In this document: positions 7,532 to 14,764 of the stretch, piece after piece | Numbering within the stretch: the first letter of the stretch is position 1 | Layout of the letters: each line of letters opens with the position of its first letter | Assembly: GCA_029248845.1 (NCBI GenBank) | Contig: JAQWIO010000081.1 | Span: 1 to 15,043 of the forward strand | Origin: Polaribacter sp. | Lineage (GTDB): Bacteria > Bacteroidota > Bacteroidia > Flavobacteriales > Flavobacteriaceae | Direction of reading: 5' to 3' | DNA length: 15,043 nt | Position numbers and translations under genes: made by a program | The notes under the pieces: model-generated | The model's database searches: none | What the model saw: the letters and a program-made list of their open reading frames with translations, nothing else | Told to the model about the DNA's origin: nothing

Positions 7532-8557
7532 ATGGAAAAACCTATTTACATATTAGGAATAGAATCTTCTTGCGATGACACAAGTGCTTCAGTAATTTGC
7601 AACGCAAAAGTGTTAAGCAATATTGTAGCAAACCAAGAAATACACTCTAAGTATGGTGGAGTAGTTCCGGAATTAGCCTCTAGAGCCCACCAACAAAACA
7701 TTGTACCTGTTGTACAACAAGCAATTGAAAAAGCAAATATCACCAAAGAAAATTTGTCTGCAATAGCTTTCACTAGGGGTCCAGGATTAATGGGGTCTTT
7801 GTTGGTGGGTACATCTTTTGCAAAGTCCTTAGCTTTGGGTTTGCAAATTCCATTGATAGATGTAAACCACATGCAGGCACATATTCTATCACATTTTATT
7901 GAAGAAAGTTCAACAAAAATACCTCCCTTCCCTTTTATATGTCTTACAATTAGCGGAGGGCACACTCAAATTGTTAAAATTACAAATCATTTTGAAATGG
8001 AAGTTTTAGGAGAAACTATTGATGATGCTGTTGGAGAAGCTTTTGATAAGTCTGCTAAAATTTTAGGATTACCTTATCCTGGTGGGCCAATGATAGATAC
8101 ATATGCAAAATTAGGAAATCCAAAAGCATTTAAATTTACCAAACCAAAAGTAGGAGATTTAAATTTTAGCTTTAGTGGTTTAAAAACAGGAATCCTTTAT
8201 TTTATTGAGAAAAAACAACGAATAAATTCGAAATTTATTGAGGAAAACTTACATGATATTTGCGCTTCAATTCAATTTACTATTGTAGAAATATTGATGA
8301 ATAAATTAAAAAATGCTGTAAAACACACAGGTATAAAACAGATTGCAATAGCTGGTGGTGTTTCTGCAAACTCTGAAATTAGAAATCGATTACAACTCGC
8401 AGAAAAACAGTTTGGATGGACAACTTATATTCCAAAATTTGAGTATACTACAGATAATGCTGCAATGATTGCTATTACTGGATACTTAAAATATTTAAAG
8501 AATGAGTATGCTGATGTTTCTGTAACTGCAAAAGCACGTCTAAAAGTTACACAATAA
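7532..8557 (+). CDS. tsaD: tRNA N6-adenosine threonylcarbamoyltransferase TsaD
   Basis: A 341-residue protein of normal length in the Kae1/TsaD/YgjD family of the ASKHA fold. With TsaB and TsaE it transfers the threonylcarbamoyl group from TC-AMP to A37 of ANN-decoding tRNAs (t6A), in the cytoplasm. Motifs visible are L-G-I-E-S-S-C-D-D-T-S at 8-18, V-P-E-L-A-S-R-A-H at 45-53, the metal site H-M-Q-A-H (His113, His117), L-T-I-S-G-G-H-T near 138-145, A-V-G-E-A-F-D-K-S-A-K at 166-176, and I-A-G-G-V-S-A-N with Asp308 in T-D-N-A completing the metal ligands. The ATG at 7532 starts directly before the conserved N-terminal strand. The next gene begins 4 nt after its stop, so they are probably co-transcribed. 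Confidence 0.98.
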   Translation: MEKPIYILGIESSCDDTSASVICNAKVLSNIVANQEIHSKYGGVVPELASRAHQQNIVPVVQQAIEKANITKENLSAIAFTRGPGLMGSLLVGTSFAKSLALGLQIPLIDVNHMQAHILSHFIEESSTKIPPFPFICLTISGGHTQIVKITNHFEMEVLGETIDDAVGEAFDKSAKILGLPYPGGPMIDTYAKLGNPKAFKFTKPKVGDLNFSFSGLKTGILYFIEKKQRINSKFIEENLHDICASIQFTIVEILMNKLKNAVKHTGIKQIAIAGGVSANSEIRNRLQLAEKQFGWTTYIPKFEYTTDNAAMIAITGYLKYLKNEYADVSVTAKARLKVTQ

Positions 8558-8561
8558 AACC

Positions 8562-10418
8562 ATGAAGACTCTTAAAAACCGACTTATATTTAATAGTAGT
8601 TATTTTCTTTTATGGATTGGGTATTTTACTTTTGCACGTCTATTTTTTTTACTTTTTCACATTGACAAAACAAAAGAAATTGGCTTCTTAACTGCTCTAA
8701 AAACTTTTATCTACGGCATCCAATTAGACATATCCTTTGCTGCATACTTGTGTTTATTTCCATTTTTACTAATGATATTATCAGTTTTTGTAATCTCAAA
8801 AAAAACAGCAATCTTCATAAAATGCTATTCTACAGTTCTTATTATCTTTTTAAGTATACTTTTAATAATCGATGCAAGTTTGTACCAATCGTGGGGAACC
8901 CGTTTAGATACAGCTATATTAAAATACTTAAATACTCCAACATTAATGATAGCCTCTGTTTCTTCTTTTCAAATGATTTCAGGTATTATTTTTTGGGTCT
9001 TAATTTCTACACTTTTTATTAAGCTATTTAACAAAAATATAACCAAAAGAATTGAAAAAATTGAAAAGGCTTTTTGGATGCAATCTATTGTTTTTCTTTT
9101 AATAACAGCTGCCTTAATAATTCCTATTAGAGGTGGTTTACAAACGATACCCGTAAATCAAAGTAATGTATATTTTTCCAATAAAATGTATGCAAACCAC
9201 GCATCTATTAATTATATCTGGAACTTTTTTAACGCACTTACACACAAATCAGATGACAATAATCCCTATGAGTTTTTTGACGATATTACAGTTAAAAATA
9301 CAATTAATAAAACAAGAAAACAACTATTAACTAAAAATACAGATAGCATTCTAAACACCACAAAGCCAAATGTAATCTTAATTATTTGGGAAAGTTTAAC
9401 CGCTAAGGTTGTAGGATCTTTAGGAGGAGAGCCAACTGTAACTAAAAATCTAAACAAATTGTCTAAAGAAGGAATTCTATTCACAAATTTCTACGCAAAT
9501 GGAGACCGAACTGATAAAGGAATTCCAGCTATTTTAAGTGGTTATTATCCACAACCAACCAAGAGCATTATGAAAATGCCAAACAAAACAATAAGTCTAG
9601 CAATGTTTCCTCAAAAAATGATCGATTTAGGATACACAACTTCCTTTTATCACGGTGGAGATTTAAATTTCGGTAACATGAATACATACCTTCGTAATGC
9701 TGGGATTACTAACTTTATTGACGGAAATGATTTTGATCAAAAAGACTGGAACTCTAAATGGGGAGTTCACGATCATGTTTTCATAAAACGTTTTGAAAAC
9801 GACTTAAAAGGAAAACAAAACGAGCCCTTTTTTAAAATTGCGCTCACACTAACTAGCCATGAACCTTTTGAATTCCCTGACGAATATAAATTTGGAAAAG
9901 ATACCGAAGAAAATAAATTTAGAAGTGCACATGCATATACAGATAAAGTGATTGGTAATTTTGTAGACTTTGCAAAAAGACAAGCTTGGTATGAGAATAC
10001 ATTAATTATTATTTTATCGGATCACGGACATCAATCTCCAAAACATGACGGAGTTTTCAATTCTCCTAAAAAATTTAGGATCCCTATGTTGTGGTTAGGA
10101 GGTGCTTTACATAAAAAAGGAATTGAGATCTCCACTATTGCAAGTCAAATAGATCTATCTTATACTCTTTTAAATCTCTTAAACACCTCTAATAAAGAAT
10201 TCATTTTTAGCAAAAACATATTCAATACATCGGACAAACATTATGCGCATTATATTTTTAACAAAGGATATGGTACCGTTTCAAAAGACGGAGTTTTTGT
10301 TTATGATTATATTGGGAAAAAGTCGATTTTAGAAACTGGGGAAAATACCAAAAGTTTAGATTCTCTGGGAAAAGCGATTACTCAGAACTCTTTTCAAGAT
10401 TTTTTAGACAGAAAATAG
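8562..10418 (+). CDS. LTA synthase family / sulfatase-fold phosphotransferase, inner-membrane
   Basis: 618 residues with an N-terminal membrane domain of about five helices (approximately 10-32, 55-78, 84-104, 138-156, 172-188) and a periplasmic sulfatase-fold (PF00884) catalytic domain from about residue 268. It follows the LtaS plan: I-I-W-E-S with metal ligand Glu277, nucleophile Thr317 in G-D-R-T-D-K-G, a W-G-V-H-D block at 400-404, T-S-H-E-P-F with His433, and L-S-D-H-G-H with Asp487 and His488. Enzymes of this plan move phosphoglycerol (or phosphoethanolamine in relatives) from a lipid to a glycan or lipid acceptor. Gram-negative Bacteroidota make no classical lipoteichoic acid, so the substrate here is unknown. 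The ATG at 8562 is 4 nt past the tsaD stop. The family call is firm; the acceptor is not known. Confidence 0.9.
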   Translation: MKTLKNRLIFNSSYFLLWIGYFTFARLFFLLFHIDKTKEIGFLTALKTFIYGIQLDISFAAYLCLFPFLLMILSVFVISKKTAIFIKCYSTVLIIFLSILLIIDASLYQSWGTRLDTAILKYLNTPTLMIASVSSFQMISGIIFWVLISTLFIKLFNKNITKRIEKIEKAFWMQSIVFLLITAALIIPIRGGLQTIPVNQSNVYFSNKMYANHASINYIWNFFNALTHKSDDNNPYEFFDDITVKNTINKTRKQLLTKNTDSILNTTKPNVILIIWESLTAKVVGSLGGEPTVTKNLNKLSKEGILFTNFYANGDRTDKGIPAILSGYYPQPTKSIMKMPNKTISLAMFPQKMIDLGYTTSFYHGGDLNFGNMNTYLRNAGITNFIDGNDFDQKDWNSKWGVHDHVFIKRFENDLKGKQNEPFFKIALTLTSHEPFEFPDEYKFGKDTEENKFRSAHAYTDKVIGNFVDFAKRQAWYENTLIIILSDHGHQSPKHDGVFNSPKKFRIPMLWLGGALHKKGIEISTIASQIDLSYTLLNLLNTSNKEFIFSKNIFNTSDKHYAHYIFNKGYGTVSKDGVFVYDYIGKKSILETGENTKSLDSLGKAITQNSFQDFLDRK

Positions 10419-10477
10419 TGTTTTGTAGTTTTTATTTTTTTTTCACTAAAAAAATCGTTTTACAAAGAAGTAAATAT

Positions 10478-11260
10478 CTAAATCGTAATTTTTAAACCAT
10501 CGTAGGCTAAAAAAACATTACTTGGTAATGATTTAGAAATCTCACTATGAAAACCTAATCTATGACTTATATGAGTAAAATAAGCTTTCTTTGGACTAAT
10601 TTCTGAAACAAAATCTAATGCTTCTTGTAAATTAAAATGAGTTGGGTGCTCATCTATTCTTAATGCATTAACAATTAAAACCTCTAAGTTTTGTAATTTT
10701 AGTTTTTCTTTTTCAGAAACAGACTTTACATCTGTTAAGTATGCAAAATCTCCAAACCGATAAGCTGTTATTGGCAAATTACCATGAAAAACTTCTATGG
10801 GTGTTACCTCTAGTCCTTTTACAAAAAAACTAGCTTTATCAACAATTTGAGGAATTACACTTGGTGCTCCTGGATATTTGTGTTCGTTGCTAAAAATATA
10901 TTCAAATCTTTTCTCTAAACTTTTTAAAGTTCTCTCATTTAAATAAATAGGCATCTCTCCTATTTTGTAACAAAATGCTCTTAAATCATCTAAACCACCA
11001 ATATGATCTGCGTGTTCATGGGTGAAAAAAACGCCATTTAAAGAATGAACATTCTCTCTTAACATTTGTTGTCTAAAATCTAAACCACAATCTACAGTAA
11101 ATGAAAAATCATCCCAAGAAACCAAAATAGATGATCTTAATCTCTTATCTTTCAAGTCTTTAGATATGCAAACAGGGTCATTACTTGCAATCATCGGTAT
11201 TCCTTGAGAGGTACCAGTTCCTAAAAAAGTAATATTAAGCTGTTTCTTGATAAAGTTCAT
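10478..11260 (-). CDS. MBL-fold metallo-hydrolase, PhnP-like
   Basis: A 260-residue cytosolic metallo-beta-lactamase-fold phosphodiesterase-like protein. It starts with the PhnP/RNase Z-type strand T-F-L-G-T-G-T-S-Q-G-I-P. The dinuclear metal site is complete: H-E-H-A-D-H at 81-86, His159 in V-F-H-G, Asp177 in L-T-D-V, and His230 or His233 in F-T-H-I-S-H. Many PhnP-like proteins carry a cysteine-rich structural zinc site just after the first motif (C-D-C-x-x-C type); here that position reads A-S-N-D-P-V-C with one Cys only, so the extra zinc site is probably absent. Relatives act on cyclic phosphates, but no phosphonate genes are near and the substrate is not known. It converges with the LTA-synthase-like gene (59-nt gap) and is divergent from the 484-residue gene. 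Confidence 0.88.
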   Translation of the reverse strand: MNFIKKQLNITFLGTGTSQGIPMIASNDPVCISKDLKDKRLRSSILVSWDDFSFTVDCGLDFRQQMLRENVHSLNGVFFTHEHADHIGGLDDLRAFCYKIGEMPIYLNERTLKSLEKRFEYIFSNEHKYPGAPSVIPQIVDKASFFVKGLEVTPIEVFHGNLPITAYRFGDFAYLTDVKSVSEKEKLKLQNLEVLIVNALRIDEHPTHFNLQEALDFVSEISPKKAYFTHISHRLGFHSEISKSLPSNVFLAYDGLKITI

Positions 11261-11265
11261 TGCAA

Positions 11266-11297
11266 CAAAAATAAGATAAAAATTGACTGATAGCCCA
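11266..11297 (-). promoter_or_regulatory. Promoter of the MBL-fold hydrolase gene
   Basis: TATTTTTG on the - strand (11273 down to 11266) matches TAnnTTTG perfectly, with an imperfect TGG (for TTG) at 11297-11295, 21 nt further upstream. The usual start point about 5-7 nt after the -7 box would fall on or next to the ATG at 11260, which predicts a leaderless or nearly leaderless transcript. Confidence 0.5.
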
Positions 11298-11314
11298 GTA
11301 TTTTATTACATTTG
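11283..11314 (+). promoter_or_regulatory. Promoter of the 484-residue protein gene
   Basis: TTG at 11283-11285 and TACATTTG at 11307-11314, with a 21-nt spacer, match the Bacteroidota consensus TTG-N19-21-TAnnTTTG on both elements. Transcription would begin near 11320, giving a leader of about 16 nt before the ATG at 11337. The site interleaves with the opposite-strand promoter at 11266-11297. Confidence 0.65.
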
Positions 11315-11336
11315 TTTAATTATTAAATAATATTAA

Positions 11337-12791
11337 ATGGCAATTTCTTTAAAAGGAGATCAAAAGATTAGTAGTGTTCCTACAACTAAAAATAAAGCAC
11401 TTAGAGTTAATTTAAACACCGATATCTACGGAACTTTTTCAGAAATTGGAGCAGGACAAGAAACTGCTCGTAATTTCTTTAGATCAGGAGCTGCATCTGG
11501 AACAATTGCCAAAGCTATGAGTGCATACGATAAAGATTTTTCTGACGCTATTTATGGTCTAGAAGAAGATAAGCGATATGTAACACAGCCACGTTTGGAA
11601 AAAATGTTAGGTCATGAAATTAGTTTGATGGAAGACCGTTTAAGCAGGCAAAAACATCCTGATAAATTATTTTTCAGTTATGCAAATACAGTAACTACAA
11701 TAGATTTTGCTAAAAAGTTTAAAGGCCATGGATGGGTTGGTATCCGTTTTCAGTTAGATCCTCTAGAAGGTTATAATGAAATTGTTTTACACTTGCGTTT
11801 TAAAGAAACAGATGCGAGATTACAACAGGAAACACTTGGTGTTCTTGGAGTAAACTTAATCTATGGAGCTTTTTATTTAAATGACAACCCTAAAGATTTA
11901 GTAAAATCTTTTTATGATAATTTAAATAATGATCAGTTAGAGATTGACATGATTAATTTCTCTGGACCTCGTTTTATGTATGTAGATAACCGTTTAATGA
12001 GCCTACAATTAGTCAAAAATGGTATGACAAATGCAGTAATGTTTGGACCAGATGGTAACAATTTATTACCTGCTCAAGTATTATATAAAAAAAATATATT
12101 AGCTCTTCGCGGAAGTTTTAGGCCTGTTACAAAAGTAAATATGGACATGTATGAAAAGTCTAAAAAATTATTTTTACAGGAAAAGAAAGTTGAGGAAAAT
12201 AAAACACAAGTTATCTTTGAAATAACACTAAGTAACCTTACATCAGAGGGTAAAATAAATGAACGTGATTTTTTAGATAGGGCTGAGTTATTATGTTCTT
12301 TGGGACAAAATGTTATGATTACTAGCTTTCAACAATATTTTAAATTAGTAGAATATTTTAGTGAATTTACGAAAGAAAGAATGGGCTTAACAATGGGAAC
12401 CCAAAATCTTATTGAAATTTTTGACGAAAAATATTACAGAAATTTAAGTGGTGGAATCCTAGAAGCTTTTGGAAAATTATTTTACAGAGACTTAAAAGTA
12501 TATATGTATCCTTATCATGATACTATCTCTGGAGAATTCATAGATAGCGAAAGCCTAAAAGTTCATCCAAGAATGAAAGAATTGTATAAATTTTTCAAAA
12601 ACAACGGTAGACTTGTTAATATAGACGATTTTAATAAAGGAATTTTAGATATCTTCTCACGTAAGGTATTAAAAATGATTTTAAATGGTGAAAAAGGTTG
12701 GGAAGAAATGTTACCCGAAGGTATTTCAGATACAATAAAACAAAAAAGACTTTTTGGATACTCAAGTTCAAGAATTAAAAATAAAAAATAA
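11337..12791 (+). CDS. Conserved flavobacterial protein of unknown function (484 residues)
   Basis: A soluble-looking 484-residue protein with no signal peptide and no membrane segment, so probably cytoplasmic. I recognise it as a family widely conserved in Bacteroidota, but I do not know its function. Database names such as 'TonB-dependent receptor' or 'nicotinate-nucleotide adenylyltransferase' are, as I recall, used for it, yet neither fits what is visible: there is no barrel, plug or signal peptide, and no nucleotidyltransferase HxGH motif. Landmarks are Y-G-T-F-S-E-I-G-A-G-Q-E-T at about 31-43, S-G-T-I-A-K-A-M-S-A-Y-D-K near 54-66, L-G-V-N-L-I-Y-G-A-F-Y around 174-184, I-N-F-S-G-P-R-F, L-R-G-S-F-R-P-V-T-K, and L-S-G-G-I-L-E-A-F-G-K-L-F. 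The ATG at 11337 follows a well-formed promoter. Its 3' end lies 25 nt before the sigma factor gene, so read-through into that module is possible. Confidence 0.85.
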   Translation: MAISLKGDQKISSVPTTKNKALRVNLNTDIYGTFSEIGAGQETARNFFRSGAASGTIAKAMSAYDKDFSDAIYGLEEDKRYVTQPRLEKMLGHEISLMEDRLSRQKHPDKLFFSYANTVTTIDFAKKFKGHGWVGIRFQLDPLEGYNEIVLHLRFKETDARLQQETLGVLGVNLIYGAFYLNDNPKDLVKSFYDNLNNDQLEIDMINFSGPRFMYVDNRLMSLQLVKNGMTNAVMFGPDGNNLLPAQVLYKKNILALRGSFRPVTKVNMDMYEKSKKLFLQEKKVEENKTQVIFEITLSNLTSEGKINERDFLDRAELLCSLGQNVMITSFQQYFKLVEYFSEFTKERMGLTMGTQNLIEIFDEKYYRNLSGGILEAFGKLFYRDLKVYMYPYHDTISGEFIDSESLKVHPRMKELYKFFKNNGRLVNIDDFNKGILDIFSRKVLKMILNGEKGWEEMLPEGISDTIKQKRLFGYSSSRIKNKK

Positions 12792-12816
12792 ATTATCATT
12801 TTTTTAAGTTATAAAT

Positions 12817-13365
12817 TTGACAGATGAAGCGCTACTCATAGAACAATTAAAAAATGTTCAAACTAAAGAAAAAGCGTATATAAAATTGGTATCTCTCTAC
12901 AAAGAGCGCTTATATTGGCATATTCGTAAAATTGTAATTTCTCATAGTGATGCAGATGATGTTTTACAGAACACTTTTATTAAAGTCTTTAAAAACATTG
13001 ATAAATTTAACCAGAACAGTAAATTATTTTCTTGGATTTATAGAATTGCAACAAACGAAGCTATCACCTTTATCAATAAAAGAGCAAAACAACGAAATTT
13101 AGATATTTCTGATTATCAACTAGAACTGGTTTCTACTCTGGCCAATGACGATTTTTTTACTGGAAATGAAATTCAACTAATTTTACAAGAAGCGATCGCA
13201 ACTTTACCTAAAAAGCAACGGCTAGTTTTTAATATGAAATATTTTGATGAATTAAAATATGAAGAAATGTCTGAAATATTAAACACATCGGTCGGAGCGT
13301 TAAAATCCTCCTATTTTCATGCAGTTAAAAAAATAGAAAAATATATTAAAATGAAAACAAATTAA
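12817..13365 (+). CDS. ECF-type RNA polymerase sigma factor
   Basis: A 182-residue sigma-70 family protein with only regions 2 and 4, the hallmark of extracytoplasmic-function sigma factors. Region 2 spans about 24-92 and includes D-A-D-D-V-L-Q-N-T-F-I-K-V-F and F-S-W-I-Y-R-I-A-T-N-E-A (core binding and -10 recognition). Region 4 spans about 121-176 with L-P-K-K-Q-R-L-V-F and a helix-turn-helix Y-E-E-M-S-E-I-L-N-T-S-V-G-A-L-K-S-S. The start is a TTG at 12817: an in-frame TAA at 12805-12807 lies just upstream and the nearby ATG is out of frame. The next gene encodes a one-helix membrane protein and the third a secreted Spy-like protein, so the factor is probably held at the membrane and released on envelope stress. 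Confidence 0.93.
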   Translation: MTDEALLIEQLKNVQTKEKAYIKLVSLYKERLYWHIRKIVISHSDADDVLQNTFIKVFKNIDKFNQNSKLFSWIYRIATNEAITFINKRAKQRNLDISDYQLELVSTLANDDFFTGNEIQLILQEAIATLPKKQRLVFNMKYFDELKYEEMSEILNTSVGALKSSYFHAVKKIEKYIKMKTN

Positions 13366-13386
13366 ACCTTTTTAAAAACGAAAGGT
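13366..13386. repeat. Small hairpin between sigma factor and putative anti-sigma genes
   Basis: ACCTTT (13366-13371) and AAAGGT (13381-13386) form a 6-bp stem with a 9-nt loop, placed 1 nt after the sigma stop and 12 nt before the next ATG. No T-tract follows, so it is not a terminator; an effect on mRNA processing or translation of the second gene is only a possibility. Confidence 0.4.
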
Positions 13387-13398
13387 CTAAAATATATC

Positions 13399-13944
13399 AT
13401 GTCAAATCATATAAAAAATAGCGAAGAGTTTTTAAACTCAATATCTAGAAAAAAAAATGGATTTTCTGTTCCTAAAAACTATTTTAATGCTATCGAAGAA
13501 AAAATTAATATAAAATTAGCTGAAGAACGTTTTAAAAATAAAAGTGGCTTTGATGTACCGAATACATATTTTAAAAAATTTGAAGAAGATCTTTTAGCAA
13601 AGGTATTATCACCATCGCCTGTCAATGAAACAAAAGTGATCTCTTTTAAAGAACGAATTTCAAAAATTATTCCAATAACAGTAGCAGCTTCTGTTCTTTT
13701 ATTTATTGGTTTAAATTCTTTTATTTTTGATAAAACTACAGAACTAACTTTAGATACTCTTTCTGAAAATGAAATTGAGTATTGGTTGGATAATAGCGAT
13801 ATTTATTTAAATGACATTGCGATCGTTGAAGCAGAAACTATTTTGGAAGAAAACGATTTTTATTTTTCATCACTAAGAGATGAAATAATTGAGGAATACA
13901 TATATTCTATTGAAAACTCCTATTTATTATACGAACTCAATTAA
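13399..13944 (+). CDS. Single-pass membrane protein, putative anti-sigma factor
   Basis: A 181-residue protein I cannot name. One membrane helix at about residues 90-110 (I-P-I-T-V-A-A-S-V-L-L-F-I-G-L) divides a basic, probably cytoplasmic N-terminal half from a strongly acidic C-terminal half that would face the periplasm. The N-terminal half has two copies of a motif G-F-x-V-P-x-x-Y-F-x-x-x-E-E, at residues 20-36 and 49-65, 29 residues apart. The gene lies 33 nt after the sigma factor and 10 nt before the Spy-like gene. Position and topology fit an anti-sigma that holds the sigma factor through the N-terminal repeats and senses the periplasm through the tail. No ZAS zinc motif is present, so the role is inferred from context. 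Confidence 0.8.
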   Translation: MSNHIKNSEEFLNSISRKKNGFSVPKNYFNAIEEKINIKLAEERFKNKSGFDVPNTYFKKFEEDLLAKVLSPSPVNETKVISFKERISKIIPITVAASVLLFIGLNSFIFDKTTELTLDTLSENEIEYWLDNSDIYLNDIAIVEAETILEENDFYFSSLRDEIIEEYIYSIENSYLLYELN

Positions 13945-13954
13945 AACTAAGGTT

Positions 13955-14419
13955 ATGAAAAAAACAATAATCATTACAAGTATTTTTCTTTTTTGTGTCT
14001 TATCTGTGTTTGGCCAAGCTAAAAAAGAAATTAAAGAAAAAATTAGAACTCTTAAAATTGCCTACTTATCAAACCAATTAAACTTAACTTCTAATGAGGC
14101 TGAAAGATTTTGGCCTATTTATAATGCGTATGATAAAGAACAACATCTTCTTCGAATTAAATTTCGATTAGAAATAAGAAAGGCTATTAAAGAAAAAGGG
14201 AATATTGATATGCTTTCTGAGGAAAAAGCTGAAAACTTACTTTTATTGAAATTAAAAAACGACAAGAAAATTTATGAATCTAAAAAAGATTTTATCAATA
14301 AAATACAAAAAGTAATTTCTTACAAAAAGATTATTAAGTTACAATTGGCAGAAATAGAATTTGGTAGAAAAATAATGAATAAGTACAAAAAAGGAAATTC
14401 AAATAAACGAAATAAATAA
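13955..14419 (+). CDS. Secreted Spy/CnrX-like helical protein, putative sensor of the ECF sigma factor
   Basis: 154 residues from the ATG at 13955. An upstream in-frame ATG (13889) would add 22 residues overlapping the previous gene and bury the signal peptide. Residues 1-20 form a clear signal peptide (M-K-K-T, hydrophobic core, V-F-G, then Q-A-K-K). The mature part is highly charged and helical, with L-N-L-T-S-N-E-A-E-R-F-W-P-I-Y-N-A-Y at about 42-59, a form of the L-T-x-x-E-A-x-x-F-W-P-I-Y motif of the Spy/CpxP/CnrX-like group, which flavobacterial annotations call 'sensor of ECF-type sigma factor'. No histidine- or cysteine-rich metal site is visible. As third gene of the sigma module it may relay periplasmic stress to the membrane anti-sigma or act as a chaperone. 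Confidence 0.85.
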   Translation: MKKTIIITSIFLFCVLSVFGQAKKEIKEKIRTLKIAYLSNQLNLTSNEAERFWPIYNAYDKEQHLLRIKFRLEIRKAIKEKGNIDMLSEEKAENLLLLKLKNDKKIYESKKDFINKIQKVISYKKIIKLQLAEIEFGRKIMNKYKKGNSNKRNK

Positions 14420-14439
14420 AGGGATATTTTGCTTAAAAA

Positions 14440-14637
14440 TTATTTAGGAAGTAAAGTCATACAAGAATATAATTCTGGTTTATTTGCAATAAACTGCTGT
14501 AACCAAATTGATAACTCATCTATCTCATAAGGCAACAACCTATTTAATGCCTTTTCAACTTCCTTTTGAAACAAAACTGAGTTAAAGCTCACTTTCGTTA
14601 GTATCGTTTTAGTATACTCAAACATTTCTCTAGCCAT
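14440..14637 (-). CDS. Small conserved flavobacterial protein (65 residues)
   Basis: M-A-R-E-M-F-E-Y-T-K-T-I-L opens a 65-residue, probably all-helical soluble protein containing L-N-R-L-L-P-Y-E-I-D-E-L and W-L-Q-Q-F. I recognise the pattern as a small protein conserved in Flavobacteriaceae but know no function. There is no signal peptide or membrane segment. Its 3' end faces the end of the sigma module with a 20-nt gap. A strong terminator separates it from the upstream small gene on the same strand, so it probably has its own promoter within 14638-14705, though no clear TAnnTTTG box is visible there. Confidence 0.75.
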   Translation of the reverse strand: MAREMFEYTKTILTKVSFNSVLFQKEVEKALNRLLPYEIDELSIWLQQFIANKPELYSCMTLLPK

Positions 14638-14706
14638 TTATTATGAATTTTATTATACATATAAAACGTTTCATTCACGCTTTTAGTATTCCTATATAAA
14701 TTTAAT

Positions 14707-14740
14707 AAAAAAACACCATCATTTGTTCAATGATGGTGTT
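14707..14740 (-). terminator. Rho-independent terminator of the 86-residue protein gene
   Basis: A perfect 12-bp stem AACACCATCATT (14712-14723) / AATGATGGTGTT (14729-14740) with a 5-nt loop. Read on the - strand it is followed by a run of seven T, ending the transcript that comes from 15025-14765. It stands 24 nt after that gene's stop. Confidence 0.88.
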
Positions 14741-14764
14741 AATTTTTATGTAAAATTTAAAATA

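Noticed and set aside
7546..7965. 139-codon open frame opposite tsaD
   Set aside because: Fully inside the strongly conserved tsaD gene on the other strand, with no independent support.
10419..10477. Possible terminator between the LTA-synthase-like gene and the MBL-fold gene
   Set aside because: Only A/T runs pair (a T-rich tract with a following A-run); no GC-containing stem, so it is not supported as an intrinsic terminator.
12817..12822. TTGACA, identical to the proteobacterial -35 consensus
   Set aside because: It forms the first two codons of the sigma factor gene, and Bacteroidota primary sigma does not use that consensus; no matching downstream box was seen.
13889..13954. Upstream ATG for the Spy-like protein, overlapping the putative anti-sigma gene
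   Set aside because: It would put 22 polar residues before an otherwise textbook signal peptide; the ATG at 13955 gives a normal secreted protein and a 10-nt intergenic gap.
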